Source: UBA1227 sp045599345
GTDB taxonomy: Bacteria; Bacillota; Clostridia; Oscillospirales; Acutalibacteraceae
Reading direction: 5' to 3'
Assembly (NCBI GenBank): GCA_045599345.1
Contig: JAZRVV010000012.1
Coordinates: 62,001-126,000 of the forward strand
DNA: 64,000 nucleotides
Made by a program: the position numbers and the translations under genes. Each line of letters opens with the position of its first letter. Positions within the stretch are counted from its first letter, which is position 1. The notes below the pieces were generated by a model, which was not told the origin of the DNA, did not search any database, and saw only the letters and a program-made list of their open reading frames with translations. Below are positions 50,910 to 58,388 of this stretch, piece by piece.

Positions 50910-50945
50910 ATGCGTTCCAAGGTCTCTTGGAGCGCATTTTTGTTT
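50910..50945 (+). terminator. Terminator after the TetR gene
   Basis: 12-position stem atgcgttccaag (50910-50921)/cttggagcgcat (50926-50937) with one G-U, TTTTTG tail. Confidence 0.85.
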
Positions 50946-50972
50946 GACATCGTTCTATTAATGGTATATTAT
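50944..50972 (+). promoter_or_regulatory. Promoter of the 51027 operon
   Basis: TTGACA (50944-50949), a 17-nt spacer and TATTAT (50967-50972), near consensus. Confidence 0.8.
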
Positions 50973-51026
50973 TTTATTGGATAAATGAACATTTTGTTCA
51001 AATATTAAATTTAGGAGGAAATAATT

Positions 51027-51668
51027 ATGCTTTGGGGACCAAACACTGAAGCGGCTCGTGCTATTGTTGACGAAGCATTACAGCACGTTCGTTGCACATG
51101 CAATTTTGATTGGACATTTATTGCCCTTTTAGCTTTTGTAATGTGCGTTTACGTACCAAAGATTAAGAGCAAAGATTGGGATTCTATCGGTGCTGCTCTT
51201 GGTCTTTATGGTATTCACTGGCTTTGCGAAATTGCAAACGCTGTATTCTGCCATATCTATGGCTACGGTATGTGGCATGTAACACAGTCAAGTACAACAT
51301 TCATTCTTCTCATTGGTGTTGCTTGGGAACTTTCAATGATGTTCTCAACAGCCGGCTTTACAATGGATGTAATGCCAGAGGACAAGAATGCCAAGATTTT
51401 GGGAATTAACAACCGTATAGTTTACGTTATGACAATGGCTATCGGCTTCTCGCTTTTCGAAATCTTCCTTGCTGGTACACCTTCATTCCAGTGGGTATGG
51501 CCATTCTGGGGTGCACTTCCAGTATGCATCACAGTATACATTCCTTTCTTTGTAGCTGCAGTACTCGGCCACGACCTTCAGGGTAAGGCTAAGAAGATTT
51601 TCCTCGGCGCTATTTGGGGCCAGGTTGCACTTGCACTTGCAATTCTTATTCCACTTGGAATTATTTAA
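51027..51668 (+). CDS. Integral membrane protein, unknown
   Basis: 213 residues, with about six membrane helices; a Cys pair (RCTCNFDW) near residue 30 and conserved-looking Trp/Gly in the loops (YGMWHVTQSS). No family recognised. GGAGGAAATA precedes the ATG, with a strong promoter, so it should be well expressed. The next small membrane gene lies 20 nt after it. Confidence 0.7.
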   Translation: MLWGPNTEAARAIVDEALQHVRCTCNFDWTFIALLAFVMCVYVPKIKSKDWDSIGAALGLYGIHWLCEIANAVFCHIYGYGMWHVTQSSTTFILLIGVAWELSMMFSTAGFTMDVMPEDKNAKILGINNRIVYVMTMAIGFSLFEIFLAGTPSFQWVWPFWGALPVCITVYIPFFVAAVLGHDLQGKAKKIFLGAIWGQVALALAILIPLGII

Positions 51669-51688
51669 TAGGAAAGGGGTATATAATA

Positions 51689-51868
51689 ATGAAAGATTTT
51701 GCAATTTTTAACTATGTATTTGCAGTAATTTGTCTTATTGCTGTAGTAGTATTATTCATTACACATATTCCTATTCTTGCTTGGTTTACACTTCTTGCAG
51801 CTATCGCTTTCGGAATTAGCGGTTTCCTTACACAGAAGTTTCTTGCAAAAGAGGACACAAAAGAATAG
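51689..51868 (+). CDS. Small two-helix membrane protein
   Basis: 59 residues: helices about 8-29 and 32-48, short charged tail (KFLAKEDTKE). GAAAGGGG precedes ATG 51689. Probably a small partner of the 51027 protein. Its function cannot be read. Confidence 0.65.
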   Translation: MKDFAIFNYVFAVICLIAVVVLFITHIPILAWFTLLAAIAFGISGFLTQKFLAKEDTKE

Positions 51869-51875
51869 GCGAAGG

Positions 51876-51895
51876 TGTCAAATTAAAAGTAGACA
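51876..51895. repeat. IS-end-like imperfect palindrome
   Basis: TGTCAAATTAAAAGTAGACA at 51876-51895, in the style of IS21-family terminal repeats. It faces three related repeats at 52061-52105. Confidence 0.35.
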
Positions 51896-51959
51896 CTAAA
51901 AAGTCCTTTTGCAATAGTTGGCTTCAAAATTTCAATAGAAAGAAATAAAAGGCTAACAG

Positions 51960-51991
51960 GGTTGTTGACTCGAAAGAGTCAACAACCTTTT
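51960..51991 (+). terminator. Terminator after the 51027 operon
   Basis: Perfect 12-bp stem ggttgttgactc (51960-51971)/gagtcaacaacc (51976-51987), GAAA tetraloop, TTTT tail. Confidence 0.85.
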
Positions 51992-52060
51992 CTCATTTCT
52001 CGGATTCTACTGACAAAATATATGTGCACAAGGAGCGATATAAGTTATAGAACCAAATTG

Positions 52061-52105
52061 TGTCGGTTTAAATGTCGGTTTAAATTGACAAAATGTCGGT
52101 TTAAA
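52061..52105 (+). repeat. Three copies of TGTCGGTTTAAA
   Basis: Copies at 52061-52072, 52073-52084 (directly tandem) and 52094-52105. The second continues as TTGACA. Multiple short repeats ending in GACA are typical of IS21-family ends, but no transposase gene is present. Confidence 0.7.
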
Positions 52106-52143
52106 ATGAATTAAGTGATGCTAACAAAAGTTTTGCAAAAAAG

Positions 52144-52172
52144 TTGACCGAGTATATAAATGGAATTAAAAT
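52144..52172 (+). promoter_or_regulatory. Promoter of the 52224 gene
   Basis: TTGACC (52144-52149), a 17-nt spacer and TAAAAT (52167-52172). Confidence 0.65.
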
Positions 52173-52223
52173 AAACTGAAATGGTATACCTAGATTGATT
52201 ACAAACTACTTGGAGGCGAAATA

Positions 52224-52409
52224 ATGCTTAGTGAATATGATAAAGTAAACACTTTGGTGGATAAAGGTAAATACAAAGCGGGAACAGTTGGTGTAGTTGT
52301 AAGTTTTTATTCTGGCGGTCCAGAGTGTGAAGTGGAACTTTGGGATGATAATGAACAACCAATTGATGTTGTGACTTACAATTTAGATGAAGTTGAAAAA
52401 ATCAAATAA
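52224..52409 (+). CDS. DUF4926-like small protein
   Basis: 61 residues. LSEYDKVNTLVD...KAGTVGVVVSFYSGGPECEVEL...VVTYNLDEVEKI has the DUF4926 beta-strand pattern (an SH3-like barrel: GxxGTVV, then EVEF). Such proteins are often found as small immunity or antitoxin-like partners, but none of these links is proven here. GGAGGCGAAATA precedes the ATG. It stands alone between its own promoter and terminator. Confidence 0.65.
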   Translation: MLSEYDKVNTLVDKGKYKAGTVGVVVSFYSGGPECEVELWDDNEQPIDVVTYNLDEVEKIK

Positions 52410-52442
52410 ATTCAGCATGTTTTTTTAATTAACTGCAATTGT

Positions 52443-52477
52443 AAAACTCCTAGAAGGTTTAACCTTCTGGGAGTTTT
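52443..52477 (+). terminator. Terminator after the 52224 gene
   Basis: aaaactcctagaagg (52443-52457)/ccttctgggagtttt (52463-52477) pair with one G-U; the T residues are inside the stem base. Confidence 0.65.
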
Positions 52478-52549
52478 GATGTTTTGAAACAAGTATTGCA
52501 AGTTGTGAAAATTATTATAGCGAGTTTGTTAAGAACGCAATAGAGTATA

Positions 52550-52588
52550 TTGACAAATTGAAATTATCGTGATATCATTTTGATATCA
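52550..52588 (+). promoter_or_regulatory. Promoter and double palindromic operator of the SPFH operon
   Basis: TTGACA (52550-52555), a 17-nt spacer and TATCAT (52573-52578). The -10 overlaps two identical 8-bp palindromes TGATATCA (52570-52577 and 52581-52588), 11 bp apart centre to centre. The arrangement is a likely operator for the RHH protein encoded by the second gene. Confidence 0.7.
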
Positions 52589-52607
52589 ACAAAGGAGGTT
52601 GACAATT

Positions 52608-53627
52608 ATGGAAGAAAAAATTTATACAACTAAAAAGAATGGTATGCTCGCTTTGCTACTTATCGTAGTACTTTACGTTTTAGCAATAATCGGCATAATT
52701 AGCCCTGCTTTCCTTGATGGTCCAGCAGCTGTTATTATTACTGTACTTTCAATTTTATATGCATGCTTTGGCTGGATCCTTTTCCTTGGTCTCAAGGTAT
52801 TAAAGCCACAGGAAGCATTGGTACTTACACTTTTCGGTAAATACAAGGGCACAATTAAGGAAGACGGTTTCTATTTTGTAAACCCATTCTGCGGTTCATT
52901 CAACCCAGCAGCTACAACAAAGCTCAACCAGAGCGGTGATGTTGATACAAATGCAGCAACAGTGCTTACTGCTGCAGTAACAGGTACTACAGCTGCAGCA
53001 TATGAGAAATCATCTAAGAAAATTTCATTAAAGATTATGACACTCAATAACAGCCGTCAAAAGATCAACGATTGCCTCGGCAATCCAGTTGAGATTGGTA
53101 TTGCTGTTATGTGGAGAGTAACAGACACAGCAAAGGCTGTATTTAATGTTGATAACTATAAAGAATACTTATCACTTCAGTGCGATTCTGCACTTCGCAA
53201 CGTAGTTCGCATCTATCCATACGATGTAGCACCTGGTGTTGACACAACAGGCGACGGCGTTGCTGATGAAGGCTCACTTCGTGGTTCTTCTGATATCGTT
53301 GCAAACCGTATCAAGGAAGAGATTCAATCCAAGGTTGATGAGGCTGGTATCGAAATCGTAGAGGCTCGTATTACACACTTGGCTTATGCTCCAGAAATCG
53401 CATCAGTAATGCTTCAGCGTCAACAGGCTTCTGCTATCATTGACGCCCGTAAGATGATTGTTGATGGCGCTGTTGGTATGGTAGAAATGGCTCTCGATCG
53501 CCTCGAGTCAGGTAACACTGTAAAACTTGATGACGAGCGCAAGGCTGCTATGGTTTCTAACCTTCTTGTTGTTCTCTGCGGCAACAAGGATGCACAGCCA
53601 ATCGTAAATTCTGGAAGCCTCTATTAA
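52608..53627 (+). CDS. SPFH/band 7 domain protein
   Basis: 339 residues. Two N-terminal membrane helices (about 13-32 and 39-62), then a stomatin/flotillin-like SPFH domain: RVTDTAKAVFNVDNYKEYLSLQCDSALRNVV (blocks VTDTAKAVF and SLQCDSALRNVV) and GIEIVEARITHLAYAPEIA, followed by a helical tail with QRQQASAIIDARKMIVDGAVGMV. Organises membrane microdomains. ATG 52608 has GGAGG 9 nt upstream. First gene of a five-gene operon. Confidence 0.9.
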   Translation: MEEKIYTTKKNGMLALLLIVVLYVLAIIGIISPAFLDGPAAVIITVLSILYACFGWILFLGLKVLKPQEALVLTLFGKYKGTIKEDGFYFVNPFCGSFNPAATTKLNQSGDVDTNAATVLTAAVTGTTAAAYEKSSKKISLKIMTLNNSRQKINDCLGNPVEIGIAVMWRVTDTAKAVFNVDNYKEYLSLQCDSALRNVVRIYPYDVAPGVDTTGDGVADEGSLRGSSDIVANRIKEEIQSKVDEAGIEIVEARITHLAYAPEIASVMLQRQQASAIIDARKMIVDGAVGMVEMALDRLESGNTVKLDDERKAAMVSNLLVVLCGNKDAQPIVNSGSLY

Positions 53628-53645
53628 TTAGGAAAAAGGTGAACT

Positions 53646-53864
53646 ATGGCTGACGAGAAAAAGCAGGTGCCACTGCGTCTATCACCAAAACTTTATAACG
53701 CACTTGCTGCTTGGGCAGAGGATGACTTTAGGTCTGTTAATGGTCAGATAGAGTACCTCTTGACCGAGTGTATCAAGCAGCGTAAAAAGGACGGAAAGTA
53801 CGTAGGTCAAGACATTGATGCACCGCTCGATATAGAAATTCATGACACAAAATCAGAGGAATAA
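53646..53864 (+). CDS. Arc-like ribbon-helix-helix protein
   Basis: 72 residues. A beta-strand QVPLRLSPKLYNAL, then two helices (LAAWAEDDFRS, VNGQIEYLLTECIKQRKK): the Arc/MetJ RHH DNA-binding pattern. The C-terminal tail is acidic. Placed 18 nt after the SPFH gene. Probable autorepressor of the operon through the paired TGATATCA sites; alternatively it works with the SPFH protein. Confidence 0.8.
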   Translation: MADEKKQVPLRLSPKLYNALAAWAEDDFRSVNGQIEYLLTECIKQRKKDGKYVGQDIDAPLDIEIHDTKSEE

Positions 53865-53867
53865 ACT

Positions 53868-54593
53868 ATGATTGTAATTAAAAATTTAACCAAAACATAT
53901 GGTGATAAAAAGGCCGTTGATGACCTTAGTATTACAATAAACTCTGGCGAAATCTATGGTTTTATTGGTCACAATGGTGCTGGTAAAACTACAACCTTAA
54001 AAGCTCTTGTAGGTATTCTCAAGTTTGATGAGGGTGAGATTTTGATTGACGATATGTCAATCAAGGAGCAACCAATTGCTTGCAAGAAAACTTTTGCTTA
54101 TATTCCAGACAATCCAGACCTTTATGATTATATGTCTGGTATTCAGTATTTAAACTTTATTGCAGATGTATTTGACGTGCCACAGTCCGCTCGTGAGGAG
54201 CGCATCCACAAATATGCATCCGCATTTGAAATTGAGGGAGACCTCGCTGAAATGATTTCTGCTTATTCACATGGTATGAAGCAGAAACTTGCTATCATTT
54301 CTGCCCTCATTCACGAGCCGAAATATATGATTATGGATGAGCCTTTCGTAGGACTCGATCCAAAGGCTGCACATATTGTAAAGGAATATATGCGCGAAAT
54401 TTGCGATAATGGTGGCGCTATATTCTTCTCAACACACGTACTCGATGTTGCTGAAAAGCTCTGTGACAAGATTGCTATTATTAAGGATGGCAAGCTTATC
54501 AAGAGTGGCACAATGGAGGAAGTACGTGGTGATGAGTCACTTGAGGAAGTATTCCTCGAGCTTGTTGATGAGACAGCAGGTGAGAGCGCATGA
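53868..54593 (+). CDS. ABC transporter ATP-binding protein
   Basis: 241 residues. Walker A GHNGAGKTT, Q-loop, signature SHGMKQKLAIISAL, Walker B YMIMDEPFVGLDP, H-loop STHVLD. The GHNGAGKTT/HGMKQK combination is that of ABC-2 exporters for drugs, peptides or bacteriocin resistance. Overlaps the permease start by 4 nt. Confidence 0.9.
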   Translation: MIVIKNLTKTYGDKKAVDDLSITINSGEIYGFIGHNGAGKTTTLKALVGILKFDEGEILIDDMSIKEQPIACKKTFAYIPDNPDLYDYMSGIQYLNFIADVFDVPQSAREERIHKYASAFEIEGDLAEMISAYSHGMKQKLAIISALIHEPKYMIMDEPFVGLDPKAAHIVKEYMREICDNGGAIFFSTHVLDVAEKLCDKIAIIKDGKLIKSGTMEEVRGDESLEEVFLELVDETAGESA

Positions 54594-56221
54594 CGAGGAT
54601 ACTTATTAAAAAGCAACTTCGTGAGGTTGCCTACTTTTATATAAGGGATCGCAAGACAGGTAAGCGCCAATCAAAAGGCAAGACTACAGGATTTATATTC
54701 TTATGGATATTAGTGTTTGGTAGCCTTGGTGCTGCTGCCTTTGGACTCTGTGACCTGTTTGGCTCGGTATTTTTTGACATTGGGCTCGATTGGTTCTTCT
54801 TTGCGCTTATGGGACTTGTTGCTATATGCGTCGGTATATTTGGTAGTGTGTTTAGCACGTATGCGACTCTCTATAAAGCCAAGGATAACGAAGCTTTGTT
54901 GTCGTTGCCAATTGATACTAAAAAAATCCTTATCGCAAGGCTTACAACAACTTATCTCTTGGGCTGTATATTTTCAGCACTTTTCTATGTTCCAACTCTT
55001 ATTTATTATTACACACATGTGACTCAGACGGCAGCAAGCGTTATTTGCTCACTTTTACAGTTTTTTATAATTAACATTGCATCGATGGCTCTCGTGTGTA
55101 TAATAGGATATTTTGTTGCACTTTTGTCGGCGCGTTTTGCTGGTAAGTCATATATCACAGTAATTGTAACTATGGGATTTCTTGTCCTTTATTACTGGGG
55201 ATATTTCAAACTTATGTCAAGCATCGAGACAATTGCAGAAAATGGTGCGATTTTTGCTCAAAATCTTGAGGGAAAAGCTTTTCTTTTCCGCAAGTTTGGT
55301 GAAGCGTTTATTGGTGACATCCCAGCTTTCCTTATCTGGACTTTGATAGCAGTTGTTGTCTTTGCACTGGTATTTTTTATCCTTTCTAGCAACTATCTCA
55401 AACTTATGACAACCAATAGGGGTGCTAAAAAGGCGGAATATGTCGCTGAGAAATCTATCAAAGCAGGTACTTTAAGTAAAGCACTTCTCATGAAGGAGTG
55501 GAAACGATTTACCAAGAGTGCAGTGTATTTGATGAACTCTGGTATTGGTGCAATGCTTGTTCCAATTTTAGCAATCGCCATGATTATAAAAGCGGATGCA
55601 ATAAGGGAAATGATGGATAAATATGTCACTCTAATGACAGCGATGTTCCCAGGCCTTGATGTAAAGGGATATATCCCACTCCTATGTGCCGCAATGATGC
55701 TGTTTGTTGGAAGTATGATAGTGATTACTGCACCAGCAATCTCACTTGAGGGACAGAGTATCTGGATACTCAAGTCACTTCCAATTGACCCTATAAAAAT
55801 ACTTGATCAGAAGAGGAGATTACATCTTCTTGTCGGCATTCCAGCTGTTGTGATTATGGGACTTGCCTTTGGCTATGTCCTACAGATGGAAATAGGCGAT
55901 ATAGCCCTCTCTATCCTTGTTGGCATAGCATATACTCTCCTTAATGCCAATGCTGGTTTGGCACTCAACCTCCTTATGCCAAACCTTACGTGGAAGGACG
56001 AGACGGTTCCAGTAAAGCAGAGCACACCGGTTCTAATAGTAATATTTGGTAGCTTTGCAATTGTTGTTGGCCTTGGTGCACTTTACATTAAAGTTCTCAA
56101 AGATGTATTAACAAATCCAATGGATTTTGCTATATATATATTTGTATTCTTTGTTGTTTGTGCTGGCTTCATTCAGAAGTGGCTTAACACAAAGGGCGTA
56201 GAACTTTGGAATGACTTATAA
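54590..56221 (+). CDS. ABC-2 type permease, two-half
   Basis: 543 residues with about twelve membrane helices: six before and six after a cytoplasmic stretch at about residues 260-310. The two-half layout implies a single-chain permease. It carries an N-terminal basic tail (RDRKTGKRQSKGK). Couples with the ATPase upstream. The substrate is unknown. Confidence 0.82.
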   Translation: MTRILIKKQLREVAYFYIRDRKTGKRQSKGKTTGFIFLWILVFGSLGAAAFGLCDLFGSVFFDIGLDWFFFALMGLVAICVGIFGSVFSTYATLYKAKDNEALLSLPIDTKKILIARLTTTYLLGCIFSALFYVPTLIYYYTHVTQTAASVICSLLQFFIINIASMALVCIIGYFVALLSARFAGKSYITVIVTMGFLVLYYWGYFKLMSSIETIAENGAIFAQNLEGKAFLFRKFGEAFIGDIPAFLIWTLIAVVVFALVFFILSSNYLKLMTTNRGAKKAEYVAEKSIKAGTLSKALLMKEWKRFTKSAVYLMNSGIGAMLVPILAIAMIIKADAIREMMDKYVTLMTAMFPGLDVKGYIPLLCAAMMLFVGSMIVITAPAISLEGQSIWILKSLPIDPIKILDQKRRLHLLVGIPAVVIMGLAFGYVLQMEIGDIALSILVGIAYTLLNANAGLALNLLMPNLTWKDETVPVKQSTPVLIVIFGSFAIVVGLGALYIKVLKDVLTNPMDFAIYIFVFFVVCAGFIQKWLNTKGVELWNDL

Positions 56222-56230
56222 GGTGATTTT

Positions 56231-56674
56231 ATGCGAAGAACAATGGCCGATTGGATACTGATTGCACTTTCTATAGTTGTACTTGTTGCTACCGGAGTAT
56301 ATCTAATTGTTGCTTGGGGTAGTATACCTGATAAGATTCCAACAAATTATGATTTTTCTGGTAATGTGACATCATATGGTGGTAAGAGTAATATAATAGT
56401 TGAATATGTAATGGATGTTGTTGTATCTGCGACACTGCTTTTATGTTCTGCGTTTCCAAAGACTTGGAGTATTCCTGGTAAAGCAGATCCAAAGACATAC
56501 ATTGGCGTTAAATATATGCTAGAAGGAATGGCGCTTCTTCTTGCGCTATTTTTTGGGTATCTTATCTTTACTACGATAAAACTTATAGCATTAAAAGCTG
56601 CTGTATTTATAGTATTTATCGCTCTTTTTGCTATTGGTTCAATCGCACCTTTTGTGATTCCAAAATTTAAATAG
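56231..56674 (+). CDS. DUF1648 membrane protein
   Basis: 147 residues, four membrane helices. IPDKIPTNYDFSGNVTSYGGK matches the DUF1648 motif (IPxHxxxxGxxDxxGxK). Members include SdpI-like immunity proteins. Placed 9 nt after the permease. With the ABC pair it points to export of, or immunity to, an antimicrobial peptide. Confidence 0.82.
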   Translation: MRRTMADWILIALSIVVLVATGVYLIVAWGSIPDKIPTNYDFSGNVTSYGGKSNIIVEYVMDVVVSATLLLCSAFPKTWSIPGKADPKTYIGVKYMLEGMALLLALFFGYLIFTTIKLIALKAAVFIVFIALFAIGSIAPFVIPKFK

Positions 56675-56685
56675 GAAGGCATTTT

Positions 56686-57174
56686 ATGAAGATATTAGTA
56701 CTGTCCGATTCACACGGTAAACGTCAATTTACTTTTGACGCAATATATGAAAATGCTGACGCTGACGCTATCATCCATTTGGGTGATGGCGTCACTGACG
56801 TTGATGAGGCTGCGCGCGAGGTGGCAGATGTGCGTCACTTAAAGGCGGAGCGAATCTATAAGGTTCGCGGTAACTGTGACATGTTTTCAAATGAGGCAGT
56901 GACAACATTTGAAAACATAGGTGGTCACAGGTTTTATGTGACACACGGATACCAGCAGGGCGTAAAGTCCGCTGCTGGCCGTGACGCACTCTATGTTGAC
57001 ACGCGCAATAACGGCCTTGATGTGGCCCTTTTTGGCCACACTCACAAGGCCCTTCTCGAGGAGCGTGATGGCGTCACGCTCTTTAACCCAGGCGCCGTCC
57101 TCAAAGGCGAATATGGTGTCATCACCATCGACGACAAGACCGGCGCCCTCACTTTTGAACATAAGGAGCTTTAA
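56686..57174 (+). CDS. YfcE/MJ0936 family metallophosphodiesterase
   Basis: 162 residues. VLSDSHG, LGDG (HLGDGVTDVDEA), RGNCD, VTHG and GHTH are the five metallophosphoesterase motifs, in order. YfcE-type enzymes act on phosphodiesters in vitro; physiological substrate is unclear. 11 nt after the DUF1648 gene. Confidence 0.9.
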   Translation: MKILVLSDSHGKRQFTFDAIYENADADAIIHLGDGVTDVDEAAREVADVRHLKAERIYKVRGNCDMFSNEAVTTFENIGGHRFYVTHGYQQGVKSAAGRDALYVDTRNNGLDVALFGHTHKALLEERDGVTLFNPGAVLKGEYGVITIDDKTGALTFEHKEL

Positions 57175-57176
57175 TT

Positions 57177-57653
57177 ATGCCACTTGAAATAGTAAAAGGT
57201 GATATTACAAAACTGTCTGTTGATGCTGTTGTCAATGCAGCCAACTCAAGCCTCCTCGGAGGCGGTGGAGTCGATGGCGCAATCCATCGCGCCGCAGGTC
57301 CAAAACTCTATGAAGAGTGTCGTACCCTCGGCGGCTGCAAGACAGGTGAGGCCAAGATAACAATGGGCTATAACATGCCTTGTAAGTACATTGTTCACAC
57401 GGTAGGACCAGTGTGGGGTGGCGGTTCAAATGGTGAGGAAAATCTTCTTCGTTCCTGCTACAAAAATTCCCTAAATCTTGCATTTACTCACGACTGTGAA
57501 AGCGTTGCTTTCCCACTTATTTCTGCAGGTGTATATGGCTATCCAAAGCAGGAGGCTTTCAACATCGCAAAAGAGGAATGTAACAAGTTCTTAGAGTCAC
57601 ATGATATGAAACTTTACATCGTTGTTTTTGATGACAGAGGCCTCAATTTATAG
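57177..57653 (+). CDS. Macrodomain protein, ADP-ribose deacylase type
   Basis: 158 residues. GDITKLSVDAVVNAANSSLLGGGGVDGAIHRAAG is the classic macrodomain start (blocks VVNAANSSL and GGGGVDGAI), followed by KYIVHTVGP and PLISAGVYGYP. These enzymes remove O-acetyl-ADP-ribose or ADP-ribosyl groups. Two nt after the YfcE gene. Confidence 0.93.
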   Translation: MPLEIVKGDITKLSVDAVVNAANSSLLGGGGVDGAIHRAAGPKLYEECRTLGGCKTGEAKITMGYNMPCKYIVHTVGPVWGGGSNGEENLLRSCYKNSLNLAFTHDCESVAFPLISAGVYGYPKQEAFNIAKEECNKFLESHDMKLYIVVFDDRGLNL

Positions 57654-57662
57654 CAAAAAAAT

Positions 57663-57700
57663 AAGCTAAGTTCCAATCGGAACTTAGCTTTTATTTTTTG
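57663..57700. terminator. Bidirectional terminator
   Basis: Perfect 12-bp stem aagctaagttcc (57663-57674)/ggaacttagctt (57679-57690), TTATTTTTTG tail, between convergent genes. Confidence 0.9.
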
Positions 57701-57705
57701 TTCTC

Positions 57706-58113
57706 TTATGTGCCTTCACCAAAGAAACGCTTGATTTCAATTTCAGCTGTATCTGGGCCGTCTGAGCCATGGATGATGTTGTAAGTTGTGGATGTTGCGT
57801 AGTCACCACGGATTGTGCCAGCAAGAGCATCCTCATACTTTGTAGCGCCCATAAGTCCACGCATACCAGAGATAACATTTTCGCCCTCAACGATCATGGC
57901 AACAACTGGGCCTGATGTCATATATTCAAGCATGCCAGGGAAGAAAGGCTTGTCAGCAACGTGTGCATAGTGCTCACGGAGGATAGCCTCATCAAGGTTC
58001 TTCATTTCCATACGAACAATCTTGAAGCCCTTGTTTTCGATTCTCTTGATTACTTCGCCCATGAGGCCACGCTTAACGCAATCTGGCTTGAGCATGATGT
58101 ATGTTCTTTCCAT
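57706..58113 (-). CDS. ndk: Nucleoside diphosphate kinase
   Basis: 135 residues, slightly short for the family. RTYIMLKPDCVKRGLMGEVI and HYAHVADKPFFPGML are present; the active-site His is in NIIHGSDGPDTA, with the preceding GTIRGDYA. Exchanges gamma-phosphate between NTPs and NDPs. The minus-strand gene is divergent from rpoB. Its own promoter is weak (TTTAAA at 58172-58177, TAAAAT at 58149-58154). Confidence 0.95.
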   Translation of the reverse strand: MERTYIMLKPDCVKRGLMGEVIKRIENKGFKIVRMEMKNLDEAILREHYAHVADKPFFPGMLEYMTSGPVVAMIVEGENVISGMRGLMGATKYEDALAGTIRGDYATSTTYNIIHGSDGPDTAEIEIKRFFGEGT

Positions 58114-58253
58114 AAATTAAACTCCTTTTTTGTTGTTTCAACGTATCTATTTTAACAAAAATTCGAGCACTTTTAAAGGGGTATTTTGAATACAAAAAGT
58201 GGGCAAAATACAAAACGCCCGGATGGGTGTATTGGAAACTTATAAAAAAGGTG

Positions 58254-58282
58254 TTGACTATGACCTCTTTTTTCGATATAAT
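58254..58282 (+). promoter_or_regulatory. Promoter of rpoBC
   Basis: TTGACT (58254-58259), a 17-nt spacer and TATAAT (58277-58282); leader of about 100 nt. A small hairpin acgccc/gggtgt (58213-58228) lies just upstream. Confidence 0.8.
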
Positions 58283-58388
58283 TCGACCACTTTCGCTTTT
58301 TTCTCTTTAATATTTATTTATATATAAAGGGAATTCGCGATGATTCTAAACTAATTTTCTAAACTAATGAACGGAGTGAAAACAGTCT

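Noticed and set aside
52061..52105. CRISPR or plasmid iterons
   Set aside because: Only three 12-bp copies, two of them without spacer, and no Rep gene. An IS end or operator is simpler.
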